Source: Fibrobacterota bacterium (GTDB lineage: Bacteria; Fibrobacterota; Fibrobacteria; UBA11236). From it: 64,000 nucleotides of DNA. Positions 38,226-46,323 of this stretch are shown here, piece after piece. The stretch is from NCBI GenBank assembly GCA_947466585.1, contig CANIEU010000003.1, forward strand, positions 1-64,000, read 5' to 3'. Positions within the stretch are counted from its first letter, which is position 1. Each line of letters begins with the position of its first letter. A program made the translations under genes and the position numbers. Below the pieces are notes generated by a model, which did no database searches, was not told the origin of the DNA, and saw only the letters and a program-made list of their open reading frames with translations.

Positions 38226-38242
38226 GGGAGAAAAGTTAGCGA

Positions 38243-38270
38243 ACAGCGGACATCTGACAGCTTACAGCAA
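38243..38270 (-). repeat. Heptanucleotide repeat locus 3 (ACAGnnn class)
   Basis: Four 7-base units in exact register, ACAGCGG, ACATCTG, ACAGCTT, ACAGCAA, lie 18 bases upstream of the recD2 start. I see no convincing opposing arm, so this could be a half or decayed member of the family that is complete at 14214 and 46324. Confidence 0.55.
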
Positions 38271-38378
38271 AGAAAATCGCGAGAAGGCAGGATGATTTCA
38301 CTGTTGTTCCCGTGTTTGCCGTTTGCGGCCCGCCGTAAGCCGTCCGCAAAAGAAAGAGGAAAAGAAAAAGAAAAAGAA

Positions 38379-38406
38379 AAGAGGACTCCCCGAAGGAAGT
38401 CCTCTT
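38379..38406 (-). terminator. Rho-independent terminator after the small ribosomal protein gene
   Basis: On the minus strand, AAGAGGACT pairs with AGTCCTCTT across a ten-base loop and is followed by TTTTCTTTTTCTTTTTC, a strong U-rich tail. It lies about 55 bases after the stop of the 31-residue gene and reads in that gene's direction. Confidence 0.85.
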
Positions 38407-38460
38407 CATGATCAACAGTACGATGCGAGCTGTGTGTCGGTGCGGCCAGAGCCGCGGCGG

Positions 38461-38556
38461 TTAGGACAGCTTCTTTTTATGGCGATTCAGGCGACGGCGC
38501 TTTTTGCGCTTGTGAGTCGCCATTTTCGCCCGCTTGCGCTTTTTTCCACAGGGCAT
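38461..38556 (-). CDS. 31-residue AURKAIP1/COX24-like (bS22/mS38-type) ribosomal protein
   Basis: This is a tiny, extremely basic protein, MPCGKKRKRAKMATHKRKKR followed by RRLNRHKKKLS, with 19 Lys/Arg of 31 residues. It matches the short MPSGKKRKRHK-MATHKRKKR proteins of the Bacteroidota/Fibrobacterota group that belong to the AURKAIP1/COX24 family (mitochondrial mS38, mycobacterial bS22) and associate with the small ribosomal subunit. A GAGG ribosome site precedes the ATG, a TTGACA box lies about 70 bases upstream, and a strong terminator follows. This makes a free-standing transcription unit. It was below the ORF-track cut-off. The family assignment is from memory of the sequence pattern, not a search. 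Confidence 0.82.
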   Translation of the reverse strand: MPCGKKRKRAKMATHKRKKRRRLNRHKKKLS

Positions 38557-38600
38557 CGGTACCTCAAAGGTTCAAACAAAGGATCAAAAAGGGAGAGGTA

Positions 38601-38629
38601 AATCTCATTACCAAGTCGGTCTTTGTCAA
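38601..38629 (-). promoter_or_regulatory. Candidate promoter for the 31-residue ribosomal protein
   Basis: The minus strand carries a perfect -35 TTGACA (38624-38629). At 17 bases spacing, the -10 would be GAGATT (38601-38606), a weak match. A ribosomal-protein gene with a private terminator should have a strong promoter here. Confidence 0.35.
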
Positions 38630-38680
38630 GGAGTTGCGTGGTTTTTTCGGTCGATTTCCCTGAAAACCCGCAATTTCCGG

Positions 38681-40132
38681 TTATCCTGCGTCGGCAATGG
38701 CCTGAAACAGGAGTTTGGCGAAGTCTCCGAGTGCCGGGTCACGGGCGCCCATGGAGATCACGAAGTCGCCGGGGCGGGCGGTTGCGGCCACGGCGGCGAG
38801 CACCGCGTCCTTCGATTCCAGGAATATGCCGGTCTCGCGACCGGTGATGCGATTCAAGTGTGCGACGAGATCGGCGGACGAGATCGATTTGTCGGCGGTG
38901 CCGCCGGCGTAGTAGATCTCGGGCAGATAGAGTTTGTCTTCGGGGCCGAGCACGGTGGCGGCGGCTTCCATCATGTCGCGGCCGATCAATTTCATGGGTG
39001 CGAAGCCGTGCGGATGAAAGATCGCGAGCACGCGGCGGTTCTGCTTGAATGCGAGACCCTTCGCGGTCTCCAGCGCGGCTTTCACTTTGGCGGGATTGTG
39101 CGCGAAGTCGTCCACTACCGTGATGCCGTTGGCTTCCCCCACGCGCACGTAACGGCGCTCCACGCCGCGGAAGGCGCGCAGGCCGCGTGCACAGGCCTCG
39201 GGAGCAATGCCGAGCATGCGGCCAACCGCGAGCGCTGCGAGGGCGTTCTCGAGGTTGTGACGACCGGGCACGGGTACCTCGAAGGCAACGCCTTCCCACC
39301 GGAACGACACCGACCATTCCTCGAACACGGGGTCGACCACGGAGACGCCGGCCGCCGAATGTTCATCGAAAAACACGTCGCCCTGTTTTTTGAGCGACAG
39401 GCAGCGGAAGTCGGTCTGGTGGATCACGGCGCGTTTCGATTGGATGCGGAAGGTGCGGAACAGCGGCATCAACGCGTCGATTTCCTGATGGTCCTTCTCG
39501 ATGTTGAGCAGCACGGCGACTTCGGGGTGATAGCGCACCAGGCTGCCGTCCGACTCATCGGCCTCGATCACCAACCAACCCGGTTCGTTCGGTTTGCCGG
39601 GGTCGGTCGCATTGCCCGCAAACGCGTTGCCCGGCAGGCCGCGTTCCGTGAGCGACGGCAGGTTGGCGCCGGTGATGAGCGAGGGCGCGAGGCCGCCCGC
39701 GTCGAGCACCTGCCAGACCATGCCGGTGACGGTGGATTTGCCCGAGGTGCCGGCCACGGCGATGGTCTTGCGTTCGGAGGCGATGGCGGCGAGCAGTTCG
39801 GAGCGGTGCAGCACCGGCACGCTGAGCGCGCGCGCCTGCAGGATTTCGGGGCTGTCGCCCTCGATGGCGGTGGAGACGACGAGCGCGGTGTGCTGGGCGG
39901 TCAGGCCGCTGCCGTCCTGAGGGGTCACGACGATGCCGTGGGATTCAAAGGCGGCGCGCTGTTCGCCTTGCCGGCCTTGGTCGAACGCGCGGTCCGATCC
40001 CGAAACGGCACGGCCTGAAAAACGCAGGTACCAAGCGAGCGCGCTCATGCCGCCGCCGCCGAGACCGGAGAAATGACAGTATTCGAGAGACGCGGGAGCG
40101 GGGGAGGGCGAAGAAACCGGTGCAGGAACCAA
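38681..40132 (-). CDS. MurC-like Mur ligase, substrate uncertain
   Basis: This is an ATP-dependent Mur-family amide ligase, 483 residues. The N-terminal Rossmann motif HFSGLGGGGMSALAWYL matches MurC (HFVGIGGxGMSG), and DESDGS and LNIEKDH follow. The ATP loop is AVAGTSGKST, where MurC and Mpl normally have GTHGKT. DDFAHNPAKV replaces the usual DDYAHHPTE, and the C-terminal MGARDP replaces GAGDI. The C-domain IFHPHGFAPMKLI and PEIYYAGGTADKSIS follow the MurC plan. With these motif changes it may be a MurC paralogue or an Mpl-like enzyme with another substrate. It lies six bases after a HEAT-repeat gene. Confidence 0.75.
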   Translation of the reverse strand: MVPAPVSSPSPAPASLEYCHFSGLGGGGMSALAWYLRFSGRAVSGSDRAFDQGRQGEQRAAFESHGIVVTPQDGSGLTAQHTALVVSTAIEGDSPEILQARALSVPVLHRSELLAAIASERKTIAVAGTSGKSTVTGMVWQVLDAGGLAPSLITGANLPSLTERGLPGNAFAGNATDPGKPNEPGWLVIEADESDGSLVRYHPEVAVLLNIEKDHQEIDALMPLFRTFRIQSKRAVIHQTDFRCLSLKKQGDVFFDEHSAAGVSVVDPVFEEWSVSFRWEGVAFEVPVPGRHNLENALAALAVGRMLGIAPEACARGLRAFRGVERRYVRVGEANGITVVDDFAHNPAKVKAALETAKGLAFKQNRRVLAIFHPHGFAPMKLIGRDMMEAAATVLGPEDKLYLPEIYYAGGTADKSISSADLVAHLNRITGRETGIFLESKDAVLAAVAATARPGDFVISMGARDPALGDFAKLLFQAIADAG

Positions 40133-40138
40133 GGGACC

Positions 40139-41065
40139 CTAGTTTCCGTTCGGGTTTTCGAGCATCTCGTCGATCTCGTTGAGAATGACCTGGTCGTCCC
40201 AGATGTCTTCTCCGATTTCGACCATGCTGCGCTGCTTCAAAATGCCGCGCGCCTGTTCCAGGGCTTCGGCGATGTCGGCTGAACCCACGTTCTCGGTTTC
40301 GATCACGCGCAGCACGTCGGGTAGGCGTTCGAGCCCGCCCACGGTGGCCAGCGCCACCACCGCCTCGTAGCGCACGTCCACATTGGGATGTCGCGCCAGC
40401 TCTTCGAGACGCTTTTCCGCGGCGTGCAGATGGAGCATGTGCGAGGCGTGCGCGGCTTCGATGAGCACGTGCTCGCTTTCGCTATAAAGTTCTTCGAGCA
40501 GAATGCGCTCAAACACGGGGTCGCGCACAAGGCCCATGGCGTACAGGGCGCTGACCTTCACCCACGCGTTCGGAGCCTCGCGGTAATAGCGCAGCACCAT
40601 CTCGCGCACTTCTGGTTTCCACGCAAGGTGGCCCAAAGCCTCGAGTACGCGGCGACGCACTTCCATGCTTTCCATCAACGCGTCGATGCGCGAAAACAGG
40701 AAGTCTTTCACCACTGCGTAAAACTCGGGGTTCGATGCGGGAACGGGGGCTTCGGCGCCCTCGGGCAGATCGTCCTCGAATTCGAGACCGTCGAAAATGA
40801 TGTTTCCGAGGCAGCTGGAGGCCATGCCCCGAATTTCTTCGTCGGGATGGGCTGCAGCCAGGGAGAGGATTTTTTCGAACAGGGGTTGATCGGCCACAAA
40901 GGGGCCGGCCGCTTGAATGGCCGCCAAAACGATTTCAATATCCGGGGAATCCAAAAATTCCCGTAGCTGGCGCGGAGAATCCAAGGCATCCGCTTCCCGG
41001 TTGCCAATGGCTTCGATCCGTTTGAGAATTTGGGGCTTTTCGTCCCTGGAGGAAGGATTCTCCAT
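40139..41065 (-). CDS. HEAT-repeat protein
   Basis: This is a soluble, all-helical protein of 308 residues with repeated HEAT-like helical pairs, for example IRGMASSCLGNIIFDG, VRRRVLEALGHLA, VKVSALYAMGLVRDP and VRYEAVVALATVGG. Acidic residues are frequent in the termini (EDDLPEGAEA, EDIWDDQVILNEIDEM). HEAT repeats usually mediate protein binding; there is no enzymatic motif. Its stop is six bases from the start of the Mur-ligase gene, so the two may form one operon. Confidence 0.82.
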   Translation of the reverse strand: MENPSSRDEKPQILKRIEAIGNREADALDSPRQLREFLDSPDIEIVLAAIQAAGPFVADQPLFEKILSLAAAHPDEEIRGMASSCLGNIIFDGLEFEDDLPEGAEAPVPASNPEFYAVVKDFLFSRIDALMESMEVRRRVLEALGHLAWKPEVREMVLRYYREAPNAWVKVSALYAMGLVRDPVFERILLEELYSESEHVLIEAAHASHMLHLHAAEKRLEELARHPNVDVRYEAVVALATVGGLERLPDVLRVIETENVGSADIAEALEQARGILKQRSMVEIGEDIWDDQVILNEIDEMLENPNGN

Positions 41066-41212
41066 GGTGGCCTGAATATTAGAAATTGTCGAGGCCGGAG
41101 CCCGGTCTACTCCTCATTTGGTGCGCTCTGCAGGCCATTTCGAGGCTTGAGTGGGACCTGTAAGGTGCTTGAGGCAGGGTTAAAGAACGGGTATTTCGTA
41201 CTTTGTGCCCCT

Positions 41213-41899
41213 ATGCAAATTTTTCAAAAATGTGCGCGGATTTCCGGGAATCTGATCGTCTGCACCCTTTTAGGGATGGCTTCCGTCCTTCCCGTTCATG
41301 CCGCTGAAACTCCGGCATCGCCCGCGCTGAAAGAGGCGCGGACGGCACTTGCGGCCCTCACCGAGAAGCATCGCACGGCCGCTGCGGTTTCGTTGTCGTT
41401 CGAATCCCGCGCGGAGGGTGCGGATGGTAATCCCATGCCTCCGGTGAAGGGTAATCTGGTCACCGCCGATTCCGGACGCTTTCGTCTGCAACACGCACAG
41501 GGTCTGGTGGTCTGCGACGGCGAGACCGTGTGGCAATACTTTCCCTCGACCAAGCAGGTCGTGATCCGCTCGGCTTCCGAATCGAATGCGAATGGTTCAG
41601 GCGGCGCGGGTGGAATCCTGCTTCGCTTTCTGCAGGCGCGTGCCACCAGCGCAGGAAAAAGCGGGAAAGACGGGACTCTGCGGGTGGTTCTCGACCCGGG
41701 CAGCGTGGGAGAAAGTCTCGATAGTCTGATCCTCACCCTCTCCGCCGATGGACGCACGGTGCGCCAAGTCGAAACGCAAGATCCCGCGGGCAACCGCGTG
41801 TCCTACGCCCTCAAGTCGCTGCGCTATGACGCGCGTCCCGGACGGGCGGCGTTCACGTTCAAGGTGCCGTCCGGCGTTGAGACGGTGGATATGCGGTAA
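41213..41899 (+). CDS. lolA: Outer-membrane lipoprotein carrier LolA
   Basis: This is a periplasmic chaperone that carries lipoproteins from the LolCDE complex to the outer membrane, 228 residues from the ATG at 41213; the track start at 41030 lies in the divergent upstream region. A signal peptide (VCTLLGMASVLPVHAA) is followed by a beta-rich domain with FESRAEGADGNPMPPVKGNLVTADSGRFRL, the GETVWQYFPSTKQVVI motif, and LILTLSADGRTVRQVETQDPAGNRVSYAL near the end. It is consistent with lolC/lolD elsewhere in the window. A weak TTGAGG-N17-TATTTC promoter lies just upstream. Its stop codon overlaps the first unit of a heptad-repeat element. Confidence 0.9.
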   Translation: MQIFQKCARISGNLIVCTLLGMASVLPVHAAETPASPALKEARTALAALTEKHRTAAAVSLSFESRAEGADGNPMPPVKGNLVTADSGRFRLQHAQGLVVCDGETVWQYFPSTKQVVIRSASESNANGSGGAGGILLRFLQARATSAGKSGKDGTLRVVLDPGSVGESLDSLILTLSADGRTVRQVETQDPAGNRVSYALKSLRYDARPGRAAFTFKVPSGVETVDMR

Positions 41900-42004
41900 C
41901 AATGAACAATGGACAATGGACAATGAACAATGGACAATGAACAATGGGCAGTGAACGCGTGGGAGAAAGCCCGGGATACCGAGCATTGAGCATTGTTCAT
42001 TGAT
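41899..42004. repeat. Heptanucleotide inverted-repeat hairpin, locus 4 (ACAATGr class)
   Basis: Eight contiguous units in exact 7-base register run from the lolA stop: ACAATGA, ACAATGG, ACAATGG, ACAATGA, ACAATGG, ACAATGA, ACAATGG, GCAGTGA (41899-41954). A GC-rich middle follows, and then an opposing arm that reads TCAATGA, ACAATGC, TCAATGC on the other strand (41981-42004). The two arms can pair. It lies 60 bases before yajQ. Confidence 0.8.
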
Positions 42005-42063
42005 CTTTAAACAGGTTCCTTTCGTACATTTGCTTTCTGTAACCACGTATTTAAAGGTTTAAA

Positions 42064-42558
42064 ATGGCTTCCTCCGACTCCTCATTCGACATCGTCTGCA
42101 AGACCGACCTTGAGGAACTGCGCAACGCGGTTCAGCATGCCCAAAAGGAACTGGCGACCCGCTTTGATTTCAAGGGCGGAAAGTCGTCCCTCGAGCTGGA
42201 AAAAGACACGGTCACATTGATCTCGGACGATGAGTTCAAGTTGGAGCAGCTGCGCGATATTCTGGAGAACAAGCTCATCAAGCGCGGGATCGATCCGCGT
42301 ATGGTCAAGTACTCCACCCCGGAAGCTGCCGCCAAGTTGACCATGCGCCAGAAGGCCGAATTCCAATCGGGCCTCGCTCCCGAGCAGTCCAAAAAAATCG
42401 TGAAGCTCCTCAAGGATTTGAAGATCAAGGTGCAGGCTTCGATACAGGGCGAACAGGTGCGCGTCACCGGCAAAGACAAAGACGATCTGCAATCCTGTAT
42501 TCAGGCCATTCGCTCCGCCGATTTCGATTTCGCCTGCGAGTTCACCAATTACCGCTGA
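42064..42558 (+). CDS. yajQ: YajQ-family cyclic di-GMP-binding protein
   Basis: This is a UPF0234/YajQ protein, 164 residues, of a family shown in some proteobacteria to bind cyclic di-GMP and act in regulation. It begins SSFDIVCKTDLEELRNAVQHAQKELATRFDFKG, which is the family signature, and ends QSCIQAIRSADFDFACEFTNYR, also typical. The middle PEQSKKIVKLLKDLKIKVQASIQGEQVRVTGKDKDDLQ is standard. It lies between the lolA heptad hairpin and the surface-protein cluster, with about 14 bases to the next start. A regulatory role here is inferred from the family. Confidence 0.95.
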   Translation: MASSDSSFDIVCKTDLEELRNAVQHAQKELATRFDFKGGKSSLELEKDTVTLISDDEFKLEQLRDILENKLIKRGIDPRMVKYSTPEAAAKLTMRQKAEFQSGLAPEQSKKIVKLLKDLKIKVQASIQGEQVRVTGKDKDDLQSCIQAIRSADFDFACEFTNYR

Positions 42559-42571
42559 CCTCGGACGCAAT

Positions 42572-44203
42572 GTGAATTCGTTTTTCTCCCTGCCTGCATG
42601 GGCACCGTTCCTTGCGTTGGCCGCCCTGGTCGCCTTGGTCGGTGCGCCGGGCGATGCGCAGGCCCAAGACTCCGCCTCGCTGGCCTCCAAGTCCCTGATT
42701 CAGGTTTACGCAATACAGAACCGGGTAATCGCTTTCGCCGACGGGGGTGCGAGTTATAGCCGGCTCGATCTGTTTGCCAATCCGCCGCAGGTCGCCACGC
42801 GCTCCTGGCCTTGGGATGGCGGGGCGGAAGGAGGCGCGCCCTGGGGAAGCTCCCTGCTGCTGCGCGCCCAATACCCGATCACCGATTCGACCCGCGTGGT
42901 GCGCGCGACCTCCTTGCGCTTCGACGGTACGTTCCGGGGCGGTGATAGTTTGATTTTTCGCGACCTCGACACTTCCATCGCCCTGCTTAAGGGGGCGAAC
43001 CTGACGGCGTTGGCGATCCGCACCGCCGCCGATACCACCGCCGTGTTGGGCTTCGGCCGTTTGGGAATCGCCTACGCGCGCCTTGCTCCCGAAACCGGCC
43101 CCGGTTCCACCGTGCTGTTCAACCCGGCGGACACGCTCGTTCATTTTGTGGCGTTTCCTTCCGCATCGGATACGGCGCGCGCGCTCTACTCCTGCCGTTG
43201 GAACCGCCTGTGCCGCATCGACACGCTCTCGGGCGTACCCGCGCTCGACTCGGTGATCGCCGTGGCGGTCGACTCCTCGCGTGCCGATTCGATCTGGCTG
43301 CTCATCGCTACGCAAAAGGGATTGCGCCGCGGCCTCTACGGCGGAACGGTGTTCCCCTACGTGTCCCTCCCCGGAATCGACGGCAACGGAACCGCGGTGC
43401 GCTCGGTGTTCACTTCGCCTTCCCGTGGGCTCGCTTGGGTGTTCTCGGGCTCGCGCTTCTTCTTCAGCGATGATCACGGTGCAAGCTTTCGCGTACCACC
43501 GAACTACGGCAGCCTTGCGAGCCCTCCGTCTTCGTTGAGCGGGTTTTCTCCGGACCGTCCCGTGTCGGCCGCGTTTTACGGGGATACCACCTACATCAGC
43601 TTCGGCATGGAACGTCCCGGTCTCATCTTGTTCCGTCGCGACACGGTGCTCACGAATGTGGGAACAGGGCTCGGCCAAATTCTCCTCGACACCGCCGACG
43701 GTCTGGATATCACCTCGGGGGAAGGCTCGCTCACGACCGTGGCCGTGGCGCGCACCACCGGCGGCGCAGCCACGATCGTCTCCGGCTCCACCCTCAAAGG
43801 ATTGTTTTACCGGCGCGCGGACCAACCCGGCACCGCGTTCGCGAACCTGAACCGCCTCAAGGTTTTGAAAAACTCACTCGCCGAGGTAATCACCTACCCA
43901 ACCCTTTTCACCGCGGCCAAAACCTGCGGCGAGGCGCACGTGCGCATCGGGTACCGCCTCAAAAAAGACGCGCATGTCACTATCACCGTGTACAACTACG
44001 CCATGGAAAAGGTGCGCGTGATCGTGCGCAACGCCCCGCGGCAGGGCGGCATTGCCCGCAGCGAAAATCTCGCCGAAGACCGTTGGGACGGCTGTGATGC
44101 GGGAGGCCGTTTCGTGTCGGTCGGCACCTATTACATCCTGGTGGAGAGCGATCAGGGTGAGAAAGCGTTCGGCAAGTCCTTGGTCACGCGGGGGAGAAAG
44201 TGA
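42572..44203 (+). CDS. Secreted protein with FlgD-like/T9SS-like C-terminal domain
   Basis: This is an exported protein of 543 residues, unknown ligand. It uses a GTG start at 42572 followed by a signal peptide ending AQAQDS. The main part reads as a beta-propeller-like surface domain with repeated short strands (for example LVHFVAFPSASDTARALYSC, SVFTSPSRGLAWVFSGSRFFFSDDHGASFRV). The C-terminal about 85 residues, AHVRIGYRLKKDAHVTITVYNY through WDGCDAGGRFVSVGTYYILVESDQGEKAFGKSLVTRGRK, match the FlgD-type Ig domain and resemble the type-A sorting domain recognised by T9SS. Being next to two PorV-like genes supports a T9SS cargo role. Its stop overlaps the GTG of the next gene. Confidence 0.8.
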   Translation: MNSFFSLPAWAPFLALAALVALVGAPGDAQAQDSASLASKSLIQVYAIQNRVIAFADGGASYSRLDLFANPPQVATRSWPWDGGAEGGAPWGSSLLLRAQYPITDSTRVVRATSLRFDGTFRGGDSLIFRDLDTSIALLKGANLTALAIRTAADTTAVLGFGRLGIAYARLAPETGPGSTVLFNPADTLVHFVAFPSASDTARALYSCRWNRLCRIDTLSGVPALDSVIAVAVDSSRADSIWLLIATQKGLRRGLYGGTVFPYVSLPGIDGNGTAVRSVFTSPSRGLAWVFSGSRFFFSDDHGASFRVPPNYGSLASPPSSLSGFSPDRPVSAAFYGDTTYISFGMERPGLILFRRDTVLTNVGTGLGQILLDTADGLDITSGEGSLTTVAVARTTGGAATIVSGSTLKGLFYRRADQPGTAFANLNRLKVLKNSLAEVITYPTLFTAAKTCGEAHVRIGYRLKKDAHVTITVYNYAMEKVRVIVRNAPRQGGIARSENLAEDRWDGCDAGGRFVSVGTYYILVESDQGEKAFGKSLVTRGRK

Positions 44204-45321
44204 GATCGATGTCTTCCGCCGACGCAAAAAGTTTCGGTTTTCTCCGCCGTCACGTTTTATTCCTCTTGGCTTTTCTGACGATCGCGGAGATTTTCGCCGC
44301 TTCGCAGGAAGTGCTCGGCGGCCACGAAGGCTGGCTCGACCGCATGGGTGCGGGTGTGCGCGAGCTGGGCCGCGGCAACACAGGCACGGCGCTTTCCGAT
44401 GCCGCGCCGGCGGCGTATTGGAATCCCGCCTTGCTGCCCTTCTACCGTAAAACTTACGGCGCCATGGGGGGCGAAGTGCGCAGCCTCGATCGTACGGGCG
44501 GGTATCTCTCCCTGCAAGGCCCGGTCGCCAACAATCTCGGTCTCGGTGTTGGGCTCGTGAATCGTGGTGACCTCGGAATTCGCGCCTATGACGAAAATGA
44601 AAACCCCGTGGGCACGGCTCGGCCGCAGGCTTGGGCGACCTACTTCGGCGCAGGCATGCGCACCTCGCGCCGCAACGCCTTCGGAGCCACCTTGCAAGTC
44701 TACGCTTCCACCCTCGACGTGGGCAACGGCGTAGGTGACGTCCACTTCGTGGGCGGCGTGAATCTCGGCTGGTATCGCCGTTATGATTCACTCAGCCTCG
44801 CCTCGCTGGTTCCCGACGCCTTGCCGCGCTTGCAACGTATTGCGGACATGTTCTCTGGGGCCTTCAGCACCGCTGTGGTGGTGCGCAACCTCGGCATCAA
44901 CCAAAATCTCTCCGCCGATTTCGATCAAACCGTGACCGGCGAAGATGTCGGTTTCGGGTCGGCCTCCAGCAGCGCGGACTTTTTCCCCAAAACCATCGTG
45001 TTGGCGGGCGAATGGCGTCGCCGCCTCTATGACCGCAACGTCGCCTTCGCCGCGGAGCTGTTGGATTATCAACTCAAAAACACGTTGTTCACGGCCGACC
45101 CCGCCGCGCACACCCAAGCCCTGCGTCTCGGTGCGGAGGCCGAGGTAGCGGAGAAGACCTATTTGCGCGCCGGGCTCGACCGCCTCAACCCGACCTTCGG
45201 TTTGGGATACACCTACCGCTGGAGCCGTGCGCGGACGATCACGTTCGATTACGCCCTCATCCTTGAGCGAGGCGCCACCACCTTCAACCCCTATGCCGTG
45301 GGCTTGAAGACCTCCTTTTAA
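44200..45321 (+). CDS. PorV/UPF0164-like outer-membrane beta-barrel protein
   Basis: This is a predicted outer-membrane barrel protein, 373 residues, possibly a shuttle or porin-like factor for T9SS substrates. The GTG at 44200 overlaps the preceding TGA with GGGGAG four bases upstream, and the alternative ATG at 44209 gives nearly the same protein. After a hydrophobic segment (HVLFLLAFLTIAEIFAASQE), the motif MGAGVRELGRGNTGTALSDAAPAAYWNPALL is the UPF0164/PorV signature (GxRAxGMGGAxxAxxDxxxAxxxNPA). The rest alternates amphipathic strands and ends FNPYAVGLKTSF with a terminal aromatic, as in outer-membrane proteins. Confidence 0.8.
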   Translation: MRSMSSADAKSFGFLRRHVLFLLAFLTIAEIFAASQEVLGGHEGWLDRMGAGVRELGRGNTGTALSDAAPAAYWNPALLPFYRKTYGAMGGEVRSLDRTGGYLSLQGPVANNLGLGVGLVNRGDLGIRAYDENENPVGTARPQAWATYFGAGMRTSRRNAFGATLQVYASTLDVGNGVGDVHFVGGVNLGWYRRYDSLSLASLVPDALPRLQRIADMFSGAFSTAVVVRNLGINQNLSADFDQTVTGEDVGFGSASSSADFFPKTIVLAGEWRRRLYDRNVAFAAELLDYQLKNTLFTADPAAHTQALRLGAEAEVAEKTYLRAGLDRLNPTFGLGYTYRWSRARTITFDYALILERGATTFNPYAVGLKTSF

Positions 45322-45352
45322 CGACTTCGCCGTTTCGTAGATTGACCGCTCA

Positions 45353-46318
45353 ATGACCACCCGATTTGCTGCGCCCCGGATTTCGTTCTTTTCGCTCTTT
45401 GTAGCGCTGTGCCTCGCATCCCTTGCGACGCCCCGCCTTGTGTGCGCGCAGACAGGTCTTGATTTGGGCGCCTCCAGTTTTCAGTTCCTGAAACTGTCTC
45501 TTTCGCCCCGGGTGGATGCGATGGGTGGAGCCGGTGCAGCACTGGCCGGAGGCCCTTCCGAAGCCGAGATCAACCCGGCCGTCGTCGCCGGTCAAAAAGG
45601 TGCTCTCGCGCTCGGTCAGGAATATCCGCCCAAGGAGTTCGGCACGCGCGCCAGTTCGATCGGATGGAGTTTGCCGTGGGACGGTCGCCGCGTACTTCTG
45701 CACGCGCGCTACCTCGGGTTCGACGCCATTCCCGGCTGGAATGCCGACAACAACGCCACCACGGCCTATGGGGCGCATACGTTGAAATTACAGGCCGGTC
45801 TTGCCGGACAAAATTACGGGTTCGATTGGGGCGGAAGCGCGGCCTATGCCCGCAACAACATCGCCGATGCATCCTACTCTGCCTTGCTTGCGAACGCGGG
45901 CGTGCGCCACGATGTGTCAGTTGGGTTTTTGCCGGGCAGTTTATCGTTGGGTGGCGCGGTCGATAACGCGGCCTTATGGGCGGGCAAAACCCAGGAGACC
46001 GGAGAAACGCTCGAGTTGCCAACGATTTGGCGCGCGGGTGTGGGATATACGCGTGACCTGAAACCGGGATCGCGCGTGATCGTGGCTGTGGATGCGCGCA
46101 AAACCGACAAGGAAGACCTGGTGTTTCCGGTCGGCGTCGAGTACCGGATGTTGGAGGCGCTGCAGTTACGCGCGGGCTATCCGGTGGGCGATCCCGACAA
46201 CGGATTTGCTTTGGGTGTCGGCCTCAAGTGGTCGCGCTTCGCCTTCAACTATGCCTACAAGAACCATTCCACGCTCTCCGGCGGTCACAGCTGGACGTTG
46301 GAGATCGGGGATTTGTAG
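45353..46318 (+). CDS. PorV/PorQ-family outer-membrane protein
   Basis: This is a 321-residue predicted outer-membrane barrel protein. A signal peptide ends CAQTGL, and the next segment FLKLSLSPRVDAMGGAGAALAGGPSEAEINPA matches the N-terminal signature of the PorV/PorQ family (FLxxxxSARxxAMGGAxxA). Repeated amphipathic strands and a terminal GGHSWTLEIGDL support a barrel. It lies 31 bases after the previous barrel gene, with the FlgD-domain gene further upstream, forming a cargo-plus-two-shuttles block. A heptad hairpin lies three-prime of it. Confidence 0.85.
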   Translation: MTTRFAAPRISFFSLFVALCLASLATPRLVCAQTGLDLGASSFQFLKLSLSPRVDAMGGAGAALAGGPSEAEINPAVVAGQKGALALGQEYPPKEFGTRASSIGWSLPWDGRRVLLHARYLGFDAIPGWNADNNATTAYGAHTLKLQAGLAGQNYGFDWGGSAAYARNNIADASYSALLANAGVRHDVSVGFLPGSLSLGGAVDNAALWAGKTQETGETLELPTIWRAGVGYTRDLKPGSRVIVAVDARKTDKEDLVFPVGVEYRMLEALQLRAGYPVGDPDNGFALGVGLKWSRFAFNYAYKNHSTLSGGHSWTLEIGDL

Positions 46319-46323
46319 ACGAA

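Noticed and set aside
41899-42004. CRISPR array
   Set aside because: Units are only seven bases and contiguous with no spacers; the opposing-arm geometry marks a hairpin repeat, not CRISPR.
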